A stretch of DNA of 64,000 nucleotides from Bacteroidota bacterium. GTDB taxonomy: Bacteria > Bacteroidota > Bacteroidia > Chitinophagales > BACL12. The position numbers and the translations under genes are program-made. This document shows, piece by piece, positions 17,035 through 25,109 of this stretch. Location of the stretch: positions 1,488,001 through 1,552,000 of the forward strand of contig JADJIS010000002.1 of the NCBI GenBank assembly GCA_016706865.1. Reading direction: 5' to 3'. The notes below the pieces were generated by a model. It was not told the DNA's origin. It ran no database searches and worked only from the letters and a program-made list of their open reading frames with translations. Numbering within the stretch: position 1 is the first letter of the stretch; every line of letters begins with the position of its first letter.

Positions 17035-18318
17035 TCAGGTATTTTTTTCTTCCGGTTCTACGATGATGCGTAATGCGCGATCGTATGAAAAATAATTCCA
17101 CATCCAGTTCATAAATACCATAAAACGATTTCTGAATCCCACAAGCGCCATCAGGTGAATGAACATCCAGATGTACCAAGCCAAATAGCCTCCAAAGGAA
17201 TAGAAAGGCAGATCTACAACGGCTTTATGCCTTCCGATGGTTGCCATGTTTCCTTTGTTTTTATATTTGAAGGGTTTTAATTCTTTTTTTCTATTAAGTC
17301 TGATAAAATTATTGGCAAGATTAGAAGCTTGTTGTATTGCAACTTGTGCTACTCCCGGATGTCCGTTGGGAAAATTTTTATCCTCAGTCATGAAAGCTAT
17401 ATCTCCAATGGCATAAATATTTGAATAATTTTTGATTCGGTTAAAAGCATCCGTTTGATATTTTCCACCTCTTACAATTGATTCGGCACTTATTCCCTCT
17501 ATAGTTGCGCCTTTTACTCCGGCAGCCCAAATAATATTATCTGTTTTAATTTTCTCGCCATTGGAAAGTAATAATTCATCACCATCAAAATTTTGAACAA
17601 GGGCATTCAGCCAAACTTTTACTCCATCACTTTCCAGATATTTTTTAGCCAATCGGGATGCTTTTTCGCTCATTGCAGCCAATAATCTACCCGACCCCTC
17701 TATTAAATGGATCTCCATATTTTCGCCTTTAAGTTCGCGATAATCGTGAGGTAAAACATTTTTTCTGATCTCTGCTAAAGCACCGGCAAGCTCTACTCCG
17801 GTTGGGCCCCCGCCAACAATAATAAAATTCATCCGCTGTTTTTGGTCTGCAGTGGAATCGGAGATTATCGCCCTTTCAAATTTGTGTAAAATAGCACTTC
17901 GCATATCCAGAGCTTCCTGCACCGATTTAAGTGTGAAACTCACTTTCTCAATTGCAGTATTGCCATAAAAATTTGTTACTGCCCCGCTTGCAATTATGAG
18001 ATGATCGTATTCGAAATCCCCAACATCTGTAATTACTTTTTGTGTTTGCGGATCAATTTTTTCCACCGTTGCCATCCTGAAAATAATATTGGGATATTGG
18101 CCTATCTTTCTGCGAAAAGGGTATGCAATACTTTCCGCTGTCAATCCCGCCGAAGCTATCTGATAAAGCAAGGGTTGAAAGGTGTGAAAATTATTTTTAT
18201 CTAAAAGAGTTACGCGGTAAGGTTTATTATTTAGTCGTTTTACGAGTTCCAGGCCCGCAAATCCTCCGCCTATGATCACAATTTTTGGAAGCGATGTATC
18301 GTCGTATCGGTATGTCAT
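17035..18318 (-). CDS. ndh: Type II NADH:quinone oxidoreductase (NDH-2)
   Basis: The 427-aa flavoprotein has two Rossmann glycine motifs, IIGGGFAGLEL (about 15-25, FAD) and IVGGGPTGVELAG (about 166-178, NADH). It also carries the FAD-binding segment YAIGDIAF near 300. The AQVAIQQA motif that follows is typical of the quinone-side domain of NDH-2. The C-terminal part contains hydrophobic and aromatic stretches (SFGGYLAWYIWMFIHLMALVG) that anchor it to the inner membrane. It passes electrons from NADH to menaquinone without proton pumping. The mqn genes in the window fit this quinone. Confidence 0.92.
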   Translation of the reverse strand: MTYRYDDTSLPKIVIIGGGFAGLELVKRLNNKPYRVTLLDKNNFHTFQPLLYQIASAGLTAESIAYPFRRKIGQYPNIIFRMATVEKIDPQTQKVITDVGDFEYDHLIIASGAVTNFYGNTAIEKVSFTLKSVQEALDMRSAILHKFERAIISDSTADQKQRMNFIIVGGGPTGVELAGALAEIRKNVLPHDYRELKGENMEIHLIEGSGRLLAAMSEKASRLAKKYLESDGVKVWLNALVQNFDGDELLLSNGEKIKTDNIIWAAGVKGATIEGISAESIVRGGKYQTDAFNRIKNYSNIYAIGDIAFMTEDKNFPNGHPGVAQVAIQQASNLANNFIRLNRKKELKPFKYKNKGNMATIGRHKAVVDLPFYSFGGYLAWYIWMFIHLMALVGFRNRFMVFMNWMWNYFSYDRALRIIVEPEEKNT

Positions 18319-18438
18319 TTCATTTAAGTTTGCCTATAAAATCAACCATTCTCATTAAACAAATGTTCAGTTAAAGATATTTAATTTCCTAAAGGCATTG
18401 TAATTATTTTACTTTGTATGTGCTTAATTTAAAATTCC

Positions 18439-19644
18439 ATGTCTAAAAAGAAAAATAATCTTCAATTCGGATCTCTTTGTGTTCAACCTTCAAAGATCAC
18501 AAAAAAGATCTCTCCTCATACGGAACCCATTTATGCTACAACCGCATATACCTTCGATTCCACAGAGGAGGCTATGAAATTATTTGATGATCAGTTTCAG
18601 GGATATGTGTATTCCCGCTGGTCAAATCCCACTGTTGAAATGGCCGAAAATAAAATTGCCGCCTTGGAAACGCATGGTTCGGATATTAAGGCGAAAGCCC
18701 AATTATTCAGCAGTGGAATGGCAGCAATTTCTTCAGCGATGATGGCTTGTTTAAATTCCGGTGAAAAATTGCTCACCCAAAATCAACTCTATGGCACCAC
18801 CGACGAATTAATTCAAAAACAACTCGCTTCATTCGGAATTGAAAATGAACGTTGCGATCTGAATGATCTTGATAAAGTAGAAAATATTATTAAAAAAGAT
18901 AATTCCATTAAATTAATTTATCTTGAAACACCATCCAACCCAATGATGGAAGTTTACGATATAAATGCTATTTCCAAACTGACAAATAAATATAAGATAA
19001 AAGTAGCAGTTGATAATACCTTTGCTTCTCCTTATTGTCAACAACCATTGATTTCAGGTGCTGATCTAGTTATACATTCCACAACAAAATATTTAAATGG
19101 ACATGGATCAGGATTAGGTGGAGTAGTGGTAGGAAAAGATATTAAATTCATGAAAGAAAATGTCTGGACCAAAATAAAATTACTGGGTGCCAACTCAAAT
19201 GCCTTTGATGCATGGTTAATATTGCAAGGATTAAAAACATTGGAAATAAGAATGCAACGACACTGTGCAAATGCAAAAAAAGTTGCAGAATTTTTACGCG
19301 ATCATAAAAAAGTTGCTCAGGTAAATTATTGTGGATTTAAAGAGCATCCCCAACATAAAATAATTAAAAAACAAATGCGCGATTTCAGCGGCATGTTGAG
19401 TTTCGATCTAAAGGGAGGATTAAAAGCAGGAAAACAACTAATGAATTCCGTGAAACTTTGCAATATGGTAACCACACTCGGAACTCTGGATACATTAATT
19501 CAGCATCCCGCAAGTATGACCCACGTGAATGTTCCGCGTGCAAGGCGAATAGCCGGTGGTATAACTGATGGACTTGTAAGATTAAGTGTGGGTATTGAAA
19601 ATGTAGAGGATATTATTGCGGATTTAGAGCAGGGTTTGAAATAA
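18439..19644 (+). CDS. Cys/Met metabolism PLP-dependent enzyme (gamma-synthase/gamma-lyase family)
   Basis: The 401-aa protein matches the trans-sulfuration family. The PLP Schiff-base lysine is Lys217 in STTKYLNGHG. YSRWSNPT (about 58-65) supplies the Tyr/Arg pair for the phosphate of the neighbouring subunit, and SSGMAAIS (about 91-98) binds the cofactor. LETPSNP and VDNTFASPY are also family hallmarks. Members include cystathionine gamma-synthase, O-acyl-homoserine sulfhydrylase and methionine gamma-lyase, which cannot be separated by eye. It is monocistronic, convergent with the small membrane protein that follows. Confidence 0.9.
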   Translation: MSKKKNNLQFGSLCVQPSKITKKISPHTEPIYATTAYTFDSTEEAMKLFDDQFQGYVYSRWSNPTVEMAENKIAALETHGSDIKAKAQLFSSGMAAISSAMMACLNSGEKLLTQNQLYGTTDELIQKQLASFGIENERCDLNDLDKVENIIKKDNSIKLIYLETPSNPMMEVYDINAISKLTNKYKIKVAVDNTFASPYCQQPLISGADLVIHSTTKYLNGHGSGLGGVVVGKDIKFMKENVWTKIKLLGANSNAFDAWLILQGLKTLEIRMQRHCANAKKVAEFLRDHKKVAQVNYCGFKEHPQHKIIKKQMRDFSGMLSFDLKGGLKAGKQLMNSVKLCNMVTTLGTLDTLIQHPASMTHVNVPRARRIAGGITDGLVRLSVGIENVEDIIADLEQGLK

Positions 19645-19661
19645 TTAATTCTCCTTTTAAT

Positions 19662-20054
19662 TTATTCTATCTTTCTTCTTTTGAATAAACTAATAATGAA
19701 GATGATAGTGAATACTAATAACAATAGTGGGCCTAATAGAATCATAATTAAAGTAGGGGCATCTGTTGATAATGCTGATGGGTCTGGAATGGAATTAGAT
19801 GCCATTACAAAGATCAGATTATATAATGATCCTGTAAAGAATATTCCCGGAATCCATAAAATAAAAAGCGAAATGATAAAACTACGATTTACAGGGCTTT
19901 GTGATTTTTGTTTTCGCTGAAAAACATAGCCTATGATTCCAGAAAGTACAGCAGCACTAAAATAATAAAAAAATATTTGACTATCACCTAATACTGCAAT
20001 AATGATAAATATTATGGTAATACTATAAAATAATAAATAAGAGTAAAATTTCAA
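19662..20054 (-). CDS. Four-helix membrane protein, probable TTG start
   Basis: The frame contains four hydrophobic segments (beginning FYSYLLFYSITIIFIII and ending LLLLVFTIIFIISLF) and a basic C-terminus. The longest ATG-initiated frame starts at 20213, inside fabD, but its first 40 or so residues are only a shifted reading of the fabD end. No ATG follows the fabD stop (20087) before the first helix. TTG at 20054 would give a 130-aa protein beginning just before that helix. The start is therefore inferred. It may be translated after fabD by reinitiation. The function is unknown. Confidence 0.5.
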   Translation of the reverse strand: MKFYSYLLFYSITIIFIIIAVLGDSQIFFYYFSAAVLSGIIGYVFQRKQKSQSPVNRSFIISLFILWIPGIFFTGSLYNLIFVMASNSIPDPSALSTDAPTLIMILLGPLLLLVFTIIFIISLFKRRKIE

Positions 20055-20086
20055 ATATTGATGCTTAAAGTCAATGTGAAAATAAA

Positions 20087-20962
20087 TTAGAGGCTTCCCG
20101 CTTCCACTCCCACACTTATCTTTTTCACCAATCCCTGCAACACTTTCCCAGGTCCAACTTCCACAAAATGTGTAGCTCCATCCTCCACCATTTTTAAAAC
20201 AGATTGTGTCCATTTTACGGGTGCAGTTAATTGCGCAATTAAATTATTTTTAATTTGTTCAGGATCTGATACCGCACTTGCATTTACATTTTGATATACC
20301 GGACAAATAGGAGTATTAAATGTAGTGGCTTGAATAGCCTCATATAATTCTTGACGCGCCGGTTCCATTAAAGGTGAATGAAATGCACCTCCAACAGGTA
20401 AAATTAATGCGCGTTTTGCACCGGCTGCTTTTAATGCTTCACATGCTTTATTTACTGCTTCAATTTCTCCGGAAATAACTAATTGACCGGGGCAATTATA
20501 ATTTGCAGGAACAACAATGCCATCAATTTCACCGCATATTTTTTCTACAATATCATCAGCTAATCCTAAAACTGCTGCCATTGTTGAGGGTTGCAAGGCA
20601 CAGGCTTTTTGCATGGCATGTGCGCGTTTGGAGACTAAAATTAATCCGTCTTCAAAAGATAATGTTTTATTGGCAACCAATGCAGAAAATTCACCAAGAG
20701 AATGTCCTGCAACCATATCAGGATGGAAATTTTCAATGGTGGATGCAAGAATAACGGAATGTAAAAAAATAGCAGGTTGCGTTACGTTTGTTTGTTTTAA
20801 TTCTTCCTCGGTTCCATTAAACATGATATCGGTGATACGAAAATCCAATAACATATTTGCCTCTTCAAAAAGGGAATTGGCATTTGTATTATTTTCGAAT
20901 AGATCTTTTCCCATTCCAGGAAATTGAGCACCCTGTCCAGGGAAAATATATGCTTTTTTCAT
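20087..20962 (-). CDS. fabD: Malonyl-CoA:ACP transacylase
   Basis: The 291-aa enzyme moves malonyl groups from CoA to acyl carrier protein for fatty acid synthesis. It has the N-terminal oxyanion segment FPGQGAQFPGMG, the nucleophile elbow GHSLGEFSAL with Ser88, and the His segment GGAFHSPLM in the C-terminal third. FVEVGPGKVLQGL closes the fold. The length is normal. It lies alone with respect to other fab genes; a secreted protein gene lies 12 bp upstream on the same strand. Confidence 0.96.
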   Translation of the reverse strand: MKKAYIFPGQGAQFPGMGKDLFENNTNANSLFEEANMLLDFRITDIMFNGTEEELKQTNVTQPAIFLHSVILASTIENFHPDMVAGHSLGEFSALVANKTLSFEDGLILVSKRAHAMQKACALQPSTMAAVLGLADDIVEKICGEIDGIVVPANYNCPGQLVISGEIEAVNKACEALKAAGAKRALILPVGGAFHSPLMEPARQELYEAIQATTFNTPICPVYQNVNASAVSDPEQIKNNLIAQLTAPVKWTQSVLKMVEDGATHFVEVGPGKVLQGLVKKISVGVEAGSL

Positions 20963-20974
20963 ACCCGTTTATTT

Positions 20975-21412
20975 TTATTCTTTAATTCCTGATTCACCAA
21001 TTACCATAAAAATATCCCGCGAAGGAGCCCATCCGCTTCCTAATTCGGAATTGTGTTTTGCGGGTATCACTAAAAGATATTTTCCATCCAATTTGCAAAC
21101 TTTATATGCAACCAATGATTTCATTTTGTCGGGATTATTTACTCTGGAATCAAGATTACCCAATTCAGAAGGCCATTTATCTTCTGTATGGTTATTCTGA
21201 ATACTTTCCAAAAGAAATGGTTTTACATTTTCTATTTTAAGTATAGCCAGGTCTTCATCAAGTAGTTCATAACTGCTATATAATTCGCCGGGATCCGTTA
21301 TTTCAACACGAGTGCACTTTTTACCTTCAATTTTATATTTTTTTGATTGTGCATTTACCAGAGTAGAACTCAGAATAAATAATATGGCCAAAACCAAACG
21401 TCCTTTTTTCAT
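20975..21412 (-). CDS. Small secreted or periplasmic protein of unknown function
   Basis: The 145-aa product has a signal peptide (MKKGRLVLAILFILSST, cleavage after NAQ at about 22) and a basic then acidic mature part with a single Cys near residue 33. No domain is recognised. Neither a lipobox nor a sorting domain is present. It precedes fabD by 12 bp and may be co-transcribed with it. Confidence 0.6.
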   Translation of the reverse strand: MKKGRLVLAILFILSSTLVNAQSKKYKIEGKKCTRVEITDPGELYSSYELLDEDLAILKIENVKPFLLESIQNNHTEDKWPSELGNLDSRVNNPDKMKSLVAYKVCKLDGKYLLVIPAKHNSELGSGWAPSRDIFMVIGESGIKE

Positions 21413-21453
21413 AGCGTTTATTTTAAGCCGTAAATGTAAAAAATAATAGTTGA

Positions 21454-22086
21454 TTATTTACTTAACCTGGCAGCGATAAGGTTTATGAATTCATTTCGCG
21501 TCTGCATTTCTTGAAATTGACCGGTAAACGCAGATGTAGTGGTAACTGAATTCTGTTTTTGCACTCCGCGCATCATCATACATAAATGACTTGCTTCAAT
21601 AACCACTGCAACCCCATGAGGTTTCAAAGTATTATCTAAACAATGCAAAACCTGTTGAGTAAGTCGTTCCTGAACCTGCAAACGCCTTGCAAAAACATCA
21701 ACCACCCGCGCTATTTTGCTCAGACCTACAATTTTTCCATTCGGAATATAGGCAACATGTGCGCGACCATAAAAGGGTAACATATGATGTTCGCACATCG
21801 AATAGATCTCAATATCTTTTACAATAACCATCTCACTGCATTCTTCATTGAACATGGCTCCGCGAACAATTGCCTCTGCATCCTGATTGTAACCCTGTGT
21901 CATATATTGCATGGCCTTCGCGATGCGCTCCGGAGTTTTTTGCAATCCTTCGCGATCAGGATCTTCTCCCAGAGTTTTAATAATTTCCAAATAATTATTA
22001 CTCAAAGATTCAATGGAAGTACTTCCGAATTCTTCCACTTTTCTGTAAAAGCTGTTGTTGCCCTTATCTTGAATTTTTTCTGCCAT
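21454..22086 (-). CDS. folE: GTP cyclohydrolase I
   Basis: The 210-aa enzyme converts GTP to dihydroneopterin triphosphate, the first step to folate and, via QueD, to queuosine. It shows GEDPDREGLQKTPERIA, the zinc and catalytic region MCEHHMLPFYGRAHVAYIP, RRLQVQERLT, and HLCMMMRGVQK near the end, where the second Cys zinc ligand lies. It is preceded by queD with an 11-bp gap, a natural pairing because QueD uses the FolE product. Confidence 0.97.
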   Translation of the reverse strand: MAEKIQDKGNNSFYRKVEEFGSTSIESLSNNYLEIIKTLGEDPDREGLQKTPERIAKAMQYMTQGYNQDAEAIVRGAMFNEECSEMVIVKDIEIYSMCEHHMLPFYGRAHVAYIPNGKIVGLSKIARVVDVFARRLQVQERLTQQVLHCLDNTLKPHGVAVVIEASHLCMMMRGVQKQNSVTTTSAFTGQFQEMQTRNEFINLIAARLSK

Positions 22087-22097
22087 GGTAATTTTGT

Positions 22098-22505
22098 TTA
22101 GTCGCCGAAATACTCTGCGTAGATATTTTCTGTTTCCTGCAATTTAATGCTATGTAAAACCCCTTGGTTGATCTTTGGTTCAATAAGGTTCCAAATTACT
22201 TTGCAAAAATTTTCTGTGGAGGGTTGAATGTTCTGAAAGTAGGGAGTATCCGTATTTAAATTTTTATGGTCAAATCGCTCAACGATCTCCTTTTTTATCA
22301 GATCACCTAATTTTTTTGCGTCAATGATAAATCCGGTATCCGGATCAGCTTCCCCTTTTACCGTAACAAAAAGCTGATAATTATGTCCGTGCCAGTTTTT
22401 ATTGGCACATTTTCCAAACACCTCAAAATTTTTTTCCTCGCTCCATTTCGTATTAAAAAGGCGATGTGCAGCATTGAAAGTTTCTCTGCGCGTTAAGTAA
22501 ACCAT
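22098..22505 (-). CDS. queD: 6-carboxytetrahydropterin synthase (QueD/PTPS family)
   Basis: The 135-aa protein starts at ATG 22505, so that the family opening (VYLTRRETFNAAHRL) is at the N-terminus. The longer frame from 22541 adds residues encoded by repeat DNA. Zinc ligands are His in AAHRL and the two His in WHGHNY. The catalytic Cys lies upstream in GKCANKNWHGH, and the Glu of PSTENF binds the pterin. It works on dihydroneopterin triphosphate from the adjacent folE gene product, towards queuosine. Confidence 0.93.
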   Translation of the reverse strand: MVYLTRRETFNAAHRLFNTKWSEEKNFEVFGKCANKNWHGHNYQLFVTVKGEADPDTGFIIDAKKLGDLIKKEIVERFDHKNLNTDTPYFQNIQPSTENFCKVIWNLIEPKINQGVLHSIKLQETENIYAEYFGD

Positions 22506-22518
22506 GCCGTAAAGATAA

Positions 22519-22612
22519 GAATCGAAGGGAGAAGTAGCCAAGAATCGAAGGGAGAAGTATTAAAGAATCGAAGGGAGAAGATTCGAAGGGAGAAGATTCG
22601 AAGGGAGAAGGT
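22519..22612. repeat. Direct repeats of a TCGAAGGGAGAAG unit
   Basis: Five copies of the 13-mer TCGAAGGGAGAAG start at 22522, 22545, 22568, 22583 and 22598, with spacings of 23, 23, 15 and 15 bp. They lie directly upstream of the queD start, in its likely leader or promoter. A degenerate copy occurs near 22786. Confidence 0.85.
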
Positions 22613-22999
22613 TAAGGATCTAAGGAATAAAAAAGGAAGGAAGGGGTGTAAGGTTAAAAGGAAAGTCGATTAATCCAGAAAATTTTAGATCAATCTGGAA
22701 ACTTTTACTATGTAATAAAATTTTTCAATCTAAATCAAGGTAAATCCCGTGTCTCGTGTCCCGATTCCCCTGTCCATATCAAGAATCGAAGGGAAAGGTT
22801 CTAAGGAGGAAAAAAGGAAGGAAGGTTTGTAAGGTTAAAAAAGGGAAACCCAATTTTTGGATCGAAAATTTTACAATTAACTGCAAACCATTAATAAGTA
22901 ATAAAATTTTCCAAATTAAATAAATGTAAGTCCTGTTTCCAATTTCCAATGTCCTTTGTCAAGTCCTATGTCCTGTGTCCTATGTCTTGTGTCCCCAAT
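22613..22999. repeat. Two diverged copies of an intergenic unit ending in TGTCC heptamers
   Basis: No gene is seen. Two stretches (about 22619-22780 and 22796-22999) share AAGGAAGG-n-TGTAAGGTTAAA at the left. An AT-rich core with AGTAATAAAATTTT-like sequence follows. The right end is a run of 7-bp units (GTCCTAT, GTCCTGT, GTCTTGT). The pattern of a core flanked by heptamers resembles the element at 32.3 and 59.0 kb, but the core sequence differs. Confidence 0.6.
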
Positions 23000-23434
23000 T
23001 CACGCCGCCAAAATCGCAACCTTCTTCTTATCCCGACTATCAACTTTAACCTGAAGTGTCCGTCCAACCTGATAGTTTTTCAGTTCGTCTTTTTTGATGT
23101 TTTGTTTTAACTCAACTTCATAAGGAACCATGGAACTATGGCGAATCTCTAATAATAATTTTATTCTCGGATTGTGGTCAACAGTTAAACCTGTTTCATG
23201 CACCTCCAAAATAATGGCCATTGCCGGTTCACCAATTTTCATAATGTTTAGGGCAACAAAAGCAGGTCTGAAAAAGAACCAATAACCTGCAAAAGCTACG
23301 CCGCATGTCAATATAAATGTTGCCAACCCATAGGTCCAGTGAAATACAGAAATAATACCAACCGCAACAAAAGCGATTCCTGTAAATATCCAAACTACAT
23401 AATTTGGCAATCCGAATTGTTTAATAGTGTTCAT
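23000..23434 (-). CDS. Membrane protein of unknown function
   Basis: The 144-aa product has two membrane helices near the N-terminus (about 13-31 and 34-55) and a soluble C-terminal domain. The domain reads like a small beta-barrel (GEPAMAIILEVHETG, then RTLQVKVDSRDKKKVAIL). This layout is seen in DUF3592-like proteins, but the match is weak. It is flanked on both sides by repeat DNA and is transcribed alone. Confidence 0.6.
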   Translation of the reverse strand: MNTIKQFGLPNYVVWIFTGIAFVAVGIISVFHWTYGLATFILTCGVAFAGYWFFFRPAFVALNIMKIGEPAMAIILEVHETGLTVDHNPRIKLLLEIRHSSMVPYEVELKQNIKKDELKNYQVGRTLQVKVDSRDKKKVAILAA

Positions 23435-23582
23435 TTTTTCAAAGTGGTTTTCAATGTGATTTCGGGCTTATACATTAATATACGTAAAATTGTACCGAAA
23501 TGTTCAAAAAGCATACCCACTTTTTCACATTTAATTGGTAATAAAATTTCTTATGGATAAATTAACACGCACTTTACTTTAA

Positions 23583-23720
23583 AAATGAAAGAATTAAAGA
23601 ATGAAGGAATGAAGGAATGAAAGAATGAAGGAATGAAACCCGACGACCTCATCAGGTTTGGGAAACCTGTGAGGTCTGAGGGAAGGGAAAATAATTAAGA
23701 ATGAAGGAATTAAGGAATGA
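23583..23720. repeat. GGAATGAA octamer tract interrupted by a palindrome
   Basis: Units of GAATGAAG/GAATGAAA run from about 23583 to 23638 and resume at about 23697-23720. Between them lies a hairpin (23645-23676): GACCTCA and CAGGTTT pair with AAACCTG and TGAGGTC around GGG, with one bulged T. Similar GACCTCACAGGTTT palindromes are common intergenic repeats in Bacteroidota, from my memory of such genomes. The rest of 23435-23791 shows no gene. Confidence 0.8.
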
Positions 23721-23791
23721 ACACTCAAACCATATAAAGTGTTTTTAACCAAAACATATGTTGACCGACACAGGAGATCTACTACATGTCC

Positions 23792-24075
23792 GAACCCTGA
23801 ACCCAGAACCCCGAACCCTGAACCCCGAACCCCGAACCCCGAACCCCGAACCCTGAACCCAGAACCCCGAACTCAGAACTCCGAACCCAGAACTCAGAAC
23901 CCCGAACTCAGAACCCAGAACCCAGAACTCAGAACCCCGAACCCCGAACTCAGAACCCCGAACTCAGAACTCCGAACCCAGAACTCAGAACCCCGAACCC
24001 CGAACTCAGAACCCCGAACTCAGAACTCCGAACCCAGAACTCAGAACCCCGAACTCAGAACTCAGAACTCAGAAC
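23792..24075. repeat. Perfectly phased 7-bp repeat array, 40 units
   Basis: The stretch consists of 40 full copies of GAAC(C/T)C(A/C/T) plus a final GAAC, with no insertion or deletion over 284 bp. Only positions 5 and 7 of the unit vary. A higher-order pattern is visible: units 23-29 and 31-37 carry the same seven variants in the same order, a 56-bp period. The array ends 2 bp before the methyltransferase ATG at 24078, so it forms that gene's upstream region. It resembles the heptameric STRR sequences of filamentous cyanobacteria. Confidence 0.97.
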
Positions 24076-24077
24076 AA

Positions 24078-25109
24078 ATGATAAACAAACTTCTCGAAAA
24101 AAACCTAATCCCCGACTCATTGATCCGAATGCGTATCAGAAGTTTGTTGGCAGAACGATTAAAACAAGAAACAAAAGCAACACAAGAACTGCAACAGGAA
24201 CATTTGATGCAAATTATTGAGGAGTTGAAAAATTCTCCGATCGCCATCGAAACGAAAGCTGCAAATGAGCAGCATTATGAAGTTCCGACACAGTTTTTTA
24301 AATATGTGATGGGAAAAAATATGAAGTATTCTTCTTGTTTTTATAACGCCCAAACTAAAAATTTAGATGAGGCGGAAAATAATGCCTTAGAACTAACCTG
24401 TCAACATGCAGAATTACAAAATGGGATGAAAATACTTGAATTGGGATGCGGTTGGGGAAGTTTAACGATGTATATGGCAAAAAAATATCCTCAGGCACAA
24501 ATTACAGGTGTTTCCAATTCCGCATCTCAAAAAATTTATATAGATGATTGTTGTCAGGAAAGAGGACTAACTAACGTTACCATTCTAACCGCTGATATGA
24601 ATGTTTTTGAAACAGAAAATAAATTTGATCGCGTTGTTTCAGTCGAGATGTTCGAACATATGCGCAATTATCAAAAACTGTTGCAAAAAATAGATCGTTT
24701 TTTATTGCCGGGAGGTAAATTGTTCGTTCACATTTTTACACATAAAGAATTTACCTATTATTTTGAGGTTGTAGATGAAAATGACTGGATGAGTAAATAT
24801 TTTTTTACGGGTGGTATCATGCCTTCTGATGATCTTCTTCTTTATTTTAATGATCATTTTAAAATAAATAAACACTGGCATTGGGACGGAACACATTATG
24901 AAAAAACCTCCAATGCCTGGCTGGCAAACATGGATGCACATAAAAAAGAAATTCTTCCTATTCTACAAAGTGTTTATGGAGAAAAACAGACAACAAAGTG
25001 GTGGGTCTATTGGCGAATATTTTTTATGGCATGCGCCGAACTCTGGGGTTATAAAAGTGGAAAGGAATGGTTTGTGAGTCATTATTTATTTGAAAGAACT
25101 GCAGGATAA
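24078..25109 (+). CDS. SAM-dependent methyltransferase of the cyclopropane-fatty-acid synthase type
   Basis: The 343-aa protein starts at ATG 24078; the longer open frame from 23739 is only the heptamer array read in frame. It has a helical N-terminal region, the acceptor segment EQHYEVPTQFFKYVMGKNMKYSSCFY (about 67-92), SAM motif I LELGCGWGSLT, and VVSVEMFEHM. It is shorter than true CFA synthases and belongs to the small methyltransferases often found beside a flavin amine oxidase and DUF1365. Its stop overlaps the next start (TAATG). It probably modifies lipid acyl chains at the membrane. Confidence 0.88.
   Translation: MINKLLEKNLIPDSLIRMRIRSLLAERLKQETKATQELQQEHLMQIIEELKNSPIAIETKAANEQHYEVPTQFFKYVMGKNMKYSSCFYNAQTKNLDEAENNALELTCQHAELQNGMKILELGCGWGSLTMYMAKKYPQAQITGVSNSASQKIYIDDCCQERGLTNVTILTADMNVFETENKFDRVVSVEMFEHMRNYQKLLQKIDRFLLPGGKLFVHIFTHKEFTYYFEVVDENDWMSKYFFTGGIMPSDDLLLYFNDHFKINKHWHWDGTHYEKTSNAWLANMDAHKKEILPILQSVYGEKQTTKWWVYWRIFFMACAELWGYKSGKEWFVSHYLFERTAG

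Noticed and set aside
18319..18438. SAM or other sulfur-related riboswitch upstream of the PLP enzyme
   Set aside because: The 120-bp divergent region shows no convincing conserved helices; it is too short and AT-rich to support the claim.
23739..24077. True N-terminal extension of the methyltransferase
   Set aside because: It consists only of the heptamer array read in frame; the family N-terminus fits ATG 24078.
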